Assembly (NCBI GenBank): GCA_963921425.1
Contig: OY992833.1
Location: forward strand, 3,102,501 to 3,166,500
Direction: 5' to 3'
DNA: 64,000 nt
Origin: Dryas octopetala
Lineage: Eukaryota; Streptophyta; Magnoliopsida; Rosales; Rosaceae
A program made the position numbers and the translations under genes. The notes under the pieces were generated by a model, which saw only the letters and a program-made list of their open reading frames with translations, searched no databases and was not told where the DNA came from. Positions 60,430 to 64,000 of this stretch are shown piece after piece. Numbering within the stretch: position 1 is the first letter of the stretch; every line of letters starts with the position of its first letter.

Positions 60430-62828
60430 TAATTTTCAAAAATATATGAAACTGTTGTATCTAAAGCTATAACATGTGTGTACATTTTGAAGCCAAAATC
60501 CTTTATGAAGCATGAGACGTTCAATGATATGTGCACGGAACTTGTAAATGTCATTCTTGGTAAATTTCTCCATAATGTCATCTCCCCTTGCAGGCTGTCA
60601 TGCATAGTACAAAACAAATATGCCACAATCATTTCTACAAAAATAATTAAGTTATGTTATATTAAGAGATTTGTAATTAGTAATAGATCGAATTGATTTC
60701 TTGAGAGATAAGTTACTTACGAATCATCCTTTTGTTGCGGACATTGTTGACTATTCTCGATTGGGAAGGTGCATGGACTGGTGGTGATGTATTGTGCTGT
60801 AAGATATTGACCTTTTGTCAATGGCCTTCTTGTCAGCATGTATTGTCCTGTGTTGAAATTCAATGTTTTTAGCATCCTTTATGCACAATGCTTTTGGTCT
60901 TGCAACCACTTTTCTTGTTCTCATTTCTGCATGTTACAATATAAAATAAAAAAAAGATTTGATTCTAGGATGTCAAATATGATGCAGTTACAATACAAAA
61001 TAAAAAGAGGATTTGAAAATAGGATAGTGCATTACCAATGTCGTGGCTATGTCATAGTATTTATGCTTATGGTGCACACTTCGTGGTCTGATTGAGTTGT
61101 AATGAGTCCATTTTCCTTCAAGCTTGTCGAAAACCAATAAAGAGTAGTGGTCGACACTGTGTATTGGAAAGAAAATCTTATGTGCAGTTCCTATATTCTA
61201 AAATACCTTCTCATGCAGTTGACTTTGTATTGAGCTTCTGTGTCCACCTACTATGTATTTTGGCGTTCATATGCAGTTTCAAAATAAGGATAGATTACAA
61301 GTATGTATATTGGAAGTAATTAATAACCTTGGTTTTTACTTGTACTTACATGCATGTAAGTGCCTAAGTACAAATTCTACCGAATGTTTGGATCGTCCAA
61401 CTCATTCCCCACAATATTTCATACTATGCATCAATGATCTAGAAGTATCTGAGTAGTTTATTTTTGACAAGTTATATAAAATTAGTATAAAAAATTTTGA
61501 TATATACCTGATATGACACTGCAGTATCGAGAAGCACATCAACAATGTCAGGTCGAAAGAGTGTAGTATGTGCTAATACCCAGAAGTATGCTCTATATGT
61601 ATTATGATCATATTAGAATAATTTTTTATGTTATGGATATCATAAACACATGTTTTGTTGAAGTTTAATGATAAATTTACTTACCTTTGTGATCCCTCTT
61701 TCCAATATTTTTGAATGTCTTTATTTCCATCTTTTATTAGAAATTTGAAAACCTTGAGCTTTTGCCACACTAGTTTTTTGGGGATTCTTGGATCTTTTTG
61801 TGTGTTTGTCTTTTACTCTTCTTTCGTGTCACTTAGAAAAATGTGCTCAAATTCTTGAATGTATTTGTGTTCTTCATTTCTTTCCATTTTTTCTTCTTTT
61901 TACTTGAGGGTTGTTTTCAGGATCATGATCTTTTTGTGATGTTGATGCTTTTTTCTGCAGGCTTCTTTTTCTTGATGCCTGGTCTTTTTTAGCCTTATTT
62001 TGTTTGTCATCTTCAGCTTGCCATTGAGACTTTAGTTTTGCCTTTTCATCTTTCTGCTCTCTCATTTCGTCACATTCTTTTTCATTTTTCTTTTCGATTT
62101 ATTGTCTCATTTATTTTTCTCAGTTTTTCGAGCTACTTATCTTTCAGTTTATTTGCTAGCTTGTATGACTTGACTTTGCCTTGCATCATGATATATTTGC
62201 CCCACAAATTCTTGTACCTTTTTCTTTTCTCTCTAAGCTTCTTCTTGGTCTTTTCACACTTATAGAATAGTTTTATGGAGAACTTGTTTTTCCTTATGCA
62301 AGATTCTATACAGATAACAACATATCATTCAATGTGGCCATCCTTCCTTTCCACATGTACACTGCTTCATGATTTTTGCAAATTTGTTCTTGTGTGTTGT
62401 TTGTCTCCTCTTGTAATTTGCTATGGTATAGATCCTACGATGTCATCAAAGATTATATCCCAAGGTACGTTTGTTTCTTGGCTGTAATATTTTTCCCATT
62501 CATTTTTTTTCTGACTTTTGTTGGTTGCCATTTGGGATTTGACCATCACTTACTTTGTTTGCTTATTTTTCTTCATCATGTGCACTTGTTGCTTGTCCAC
62601 CATCATGAGCCACGTTATCTTGAACTTCCAGATTGGTTGGTGTTGTATCACTTGCAGTTTCAGTTGGAGTTTGAGGTGTTTCCCCCTTTCCTTCATCTGT
62701 GATCACCAATACAAAATAAATATGAATAAAGACAAAATATGAAGCAGGTTGAATAAATACTGTGAAAAATAAATAACAAACCAAATAACTCATTCAAGAT
62801 ACCTTGATTTCCTTGATTTGTGTTAGAA

Positions 62829-62970
62829 GTCTAGTCAAATGAAGGTAGGTTGATGCAAGTCTTGTCAAATGATAGAAGGTTGATGGGAGTCTGGTCAAAT
62901 GAAGGCAAGTTGATGAGAATCTTGTCAAATGAAAGAATGTTCATGGGAGTCTATTCAAATGAAGGCTGTT
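62829..62970. repeat. 33-bp tandem repeat in the ULP1-like gene
   Basis: About four to five units of about 33 bp (gtcaaatgaaggtaggttgatg type). On the minus strand each codes for an 11-residue unit like LPSFDQTPINL. The repeat length keeps the frame. Confidence 0.85.
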
Positions 62971-63348
62971 GAACTTCTTCCATTCGTGCACTTGTCAGGT
63001 CAGCTTCAGTTTCGATGAGATTGAGTTGTTGAGTTTTCACTTGACTCAGATTGAGTTGCTCAATTTCAGTTTCATTTGATGAAAGAACTACTGTTGGAGT
63101 TGATCCCTGTGGTGTCAGGCTCAACTTGTCAATTGCAGCTGAATATGAAGCACATGTTGAACTTTGTTAGGGTGGTAGAGGTTATGTCTCTGGAGGTAAT
63201 TGAGCTTGAGTCTCTTCGTTGAATGGAGTTGACTCAGGTTGTGTCAGTTGAGGTGACTGAGGTTGTGTTGCTTGAGTTGTGATATCTTCAATGAATGGAG
63301 GTGATTGAGGTGCTTAAGCTTGAGTTCTTGAATTGCAATGATTGGAGT

Positions 63349-63801
63349 TAGAAGTGTCAAATGGGTCGGGCCGGCCCGAGCACGACACAGCACGGCACGA
63401 TTAAAATAGGCACGGCACGACACGAATAAATGGGCCGGGCTGGGCCAAAGTTTTTAGCCCATCGGGCACGGCACGACACAGGCCAAGCACGGCACGAGCA
63501 CGGGCCAAGCACGAGCACGAAATGAGCCCGAATTAGGCACAACTATTTTAACATTGTTTTTTACATTTTTAGAGAACTTTTCAACAAAAATATTCAATTT
63601 TTATGAAAAATAATGTTAATATTTAGTTATAAATAAGAAAAAATATCATAAGATTAGTTTTATCACCATAAAAAATAAAAATTAAAGAAGGTCCGTGGGC
63701 CGGCCCGTTTAAGGCACGGCACGAGCACGAATGGCCCGCGGGCCGTGGGCCGTGCCGGGCTTAAGTCTTAACTATATGGGCCGGCCCGTTTGACACCTCT
63801 A
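63349..63801. mobile_element. Non-autonomous hAT MITE, 453 bp
   Basis: Ends tagaagtgtcaaatggg and tagaggtgtcaaacggg (right end read inward), with GC-rich gggccggccc just inside. The perfect 8-bp duplication attggagt lies at 63341-63348 and 63802-63809. Repeated gcacggcacga words fill the subterminal parts around an AT-rich centre. No transposase. Inserted into the ULP1-like coding sequence. Confidence 0.93.
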
Positions 63802-64000
63802 ATTGGAGTTGCTTGAGGTGTGTCAAATTGATCCTCTTGAGTTTCTTGAGTTTGGTTTTCTAAAGGGGTCTGAAACTGTGTTAGTTGAGTGTGTTCAGTT
63901 TGTTCCACATCATGACTTTGAGCTTGTATTTGTTCTTCTTCTTGCTCCTGACTTGCAGAAAAATCAAAGTTTTCATGATCTGTGTTTTCATTGCATGGTT

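Larger units (their letters stand above)
60430..64000 (-). pseudogene. ULP1-type (peptidase C48) SUMO-protease-like gene, broken, runs off the window
   Basis: Minus strand. The catalytic histidine block lies at about 61190-61090 (VDHYSLLVFDKLEGKW then HYNS). The catalytic cysteine block NDCGIFVLYYA lies at about 60633-60601, directly after a probable acceptor TTTTTGTAG. A TGA follows it where a sense codon is expected. C-terminal KFTKNDIYKFRAHI follows. Upstream are a K/E-rich coiled part (about 62260-61870), a 33-bp repeat region (62829-62970) and a Q/T/P/E-rich N-terminal part (62990-64000) that is open from 64000 to 63802 and split by a hAT MITE (63349-63801). Introns are likely. ULP1-like genes are known passengers of Kaonashi-type Mutator elements, which fits its place beside a MURA gene. 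In cells such proteases cut SUMO; a role for the element is unknown. Confidence 0.8.

Overview
This window is AT-rich nuclear DNA of a flowering plant, most likely a eudicot. The signs are GT-AG introns, a conserved plant-only gene, CT/GA microsatellites and many plant transposon families. I see no bacterial genes, rRNA, tRNA or CRISPR. Only one host gene is convincing. Almost everything else is a nested pile of transposable elements and broken viral DNA.

Layout. 1-1947: non-coding, possibly old LTR material. 1948-9422 (minus): a three-exon gene for a Lys/Glu-rich plant protein of 522 aa, with a 5.6-kb first coding intron that carries a LINE fragment, a 5'-UTR intron, and a TATA-like box near 10955. 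10.9-17.6 kb: intergenic DNA with a Mutator-type MITE (11881-12215), a foldback repeat, GA-rich tracts, a 1071-bp PIF/Harbinger-type element (15978-17048) and a tandem duplication. 17624-23253: a complete hAT element of 5630 bp with an 8-bp target duplication and a decayed BED-hAT transposase gene. 24671-25677: a probable solo LTR.

25.7-38 kb: an endogenous caulimovirid (plant pararetrovirus). One part reads on the minus strand (tRNA-Met primer site, movement protein, coat protein, protease). The other reads on the plus strand (reverse transcriptase, RNase H, tail domain), head to head. The reverse transcriptase is split by a 6070-bp LTR element with 2652/2880-bp LTRs and a 538-bp interior that codes for nothing recognisable.

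38-52.4 kb: remains of a minus-strand LTR retroelement (called family E here) with a Tat-like primer site and gag-like remnant, plus a second E fragment. Copy 1 is interrupted by a Mutator-type MITE and two solo LTRs. A 5'-truncated Ty1/copia element lies at 48118-51161. 52.4-56.7 kb: small inverted-repeat elements and a copia-type solo LTR (54794-56304). 57.5-64 kb: a Mutator-like element with a MURA transposase on the plus strand and a ULP1-type SUMO-protease-like gene on the minus strand. The latter is split by a 453-bp hAT MITE and runs off the window.

No element here looks able to move on its own. The main value of the window is a clear order of nested insertions, with target duplications readable for most of them, and the rearranged viral insertion. 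I did not find a convincing new cellular system.
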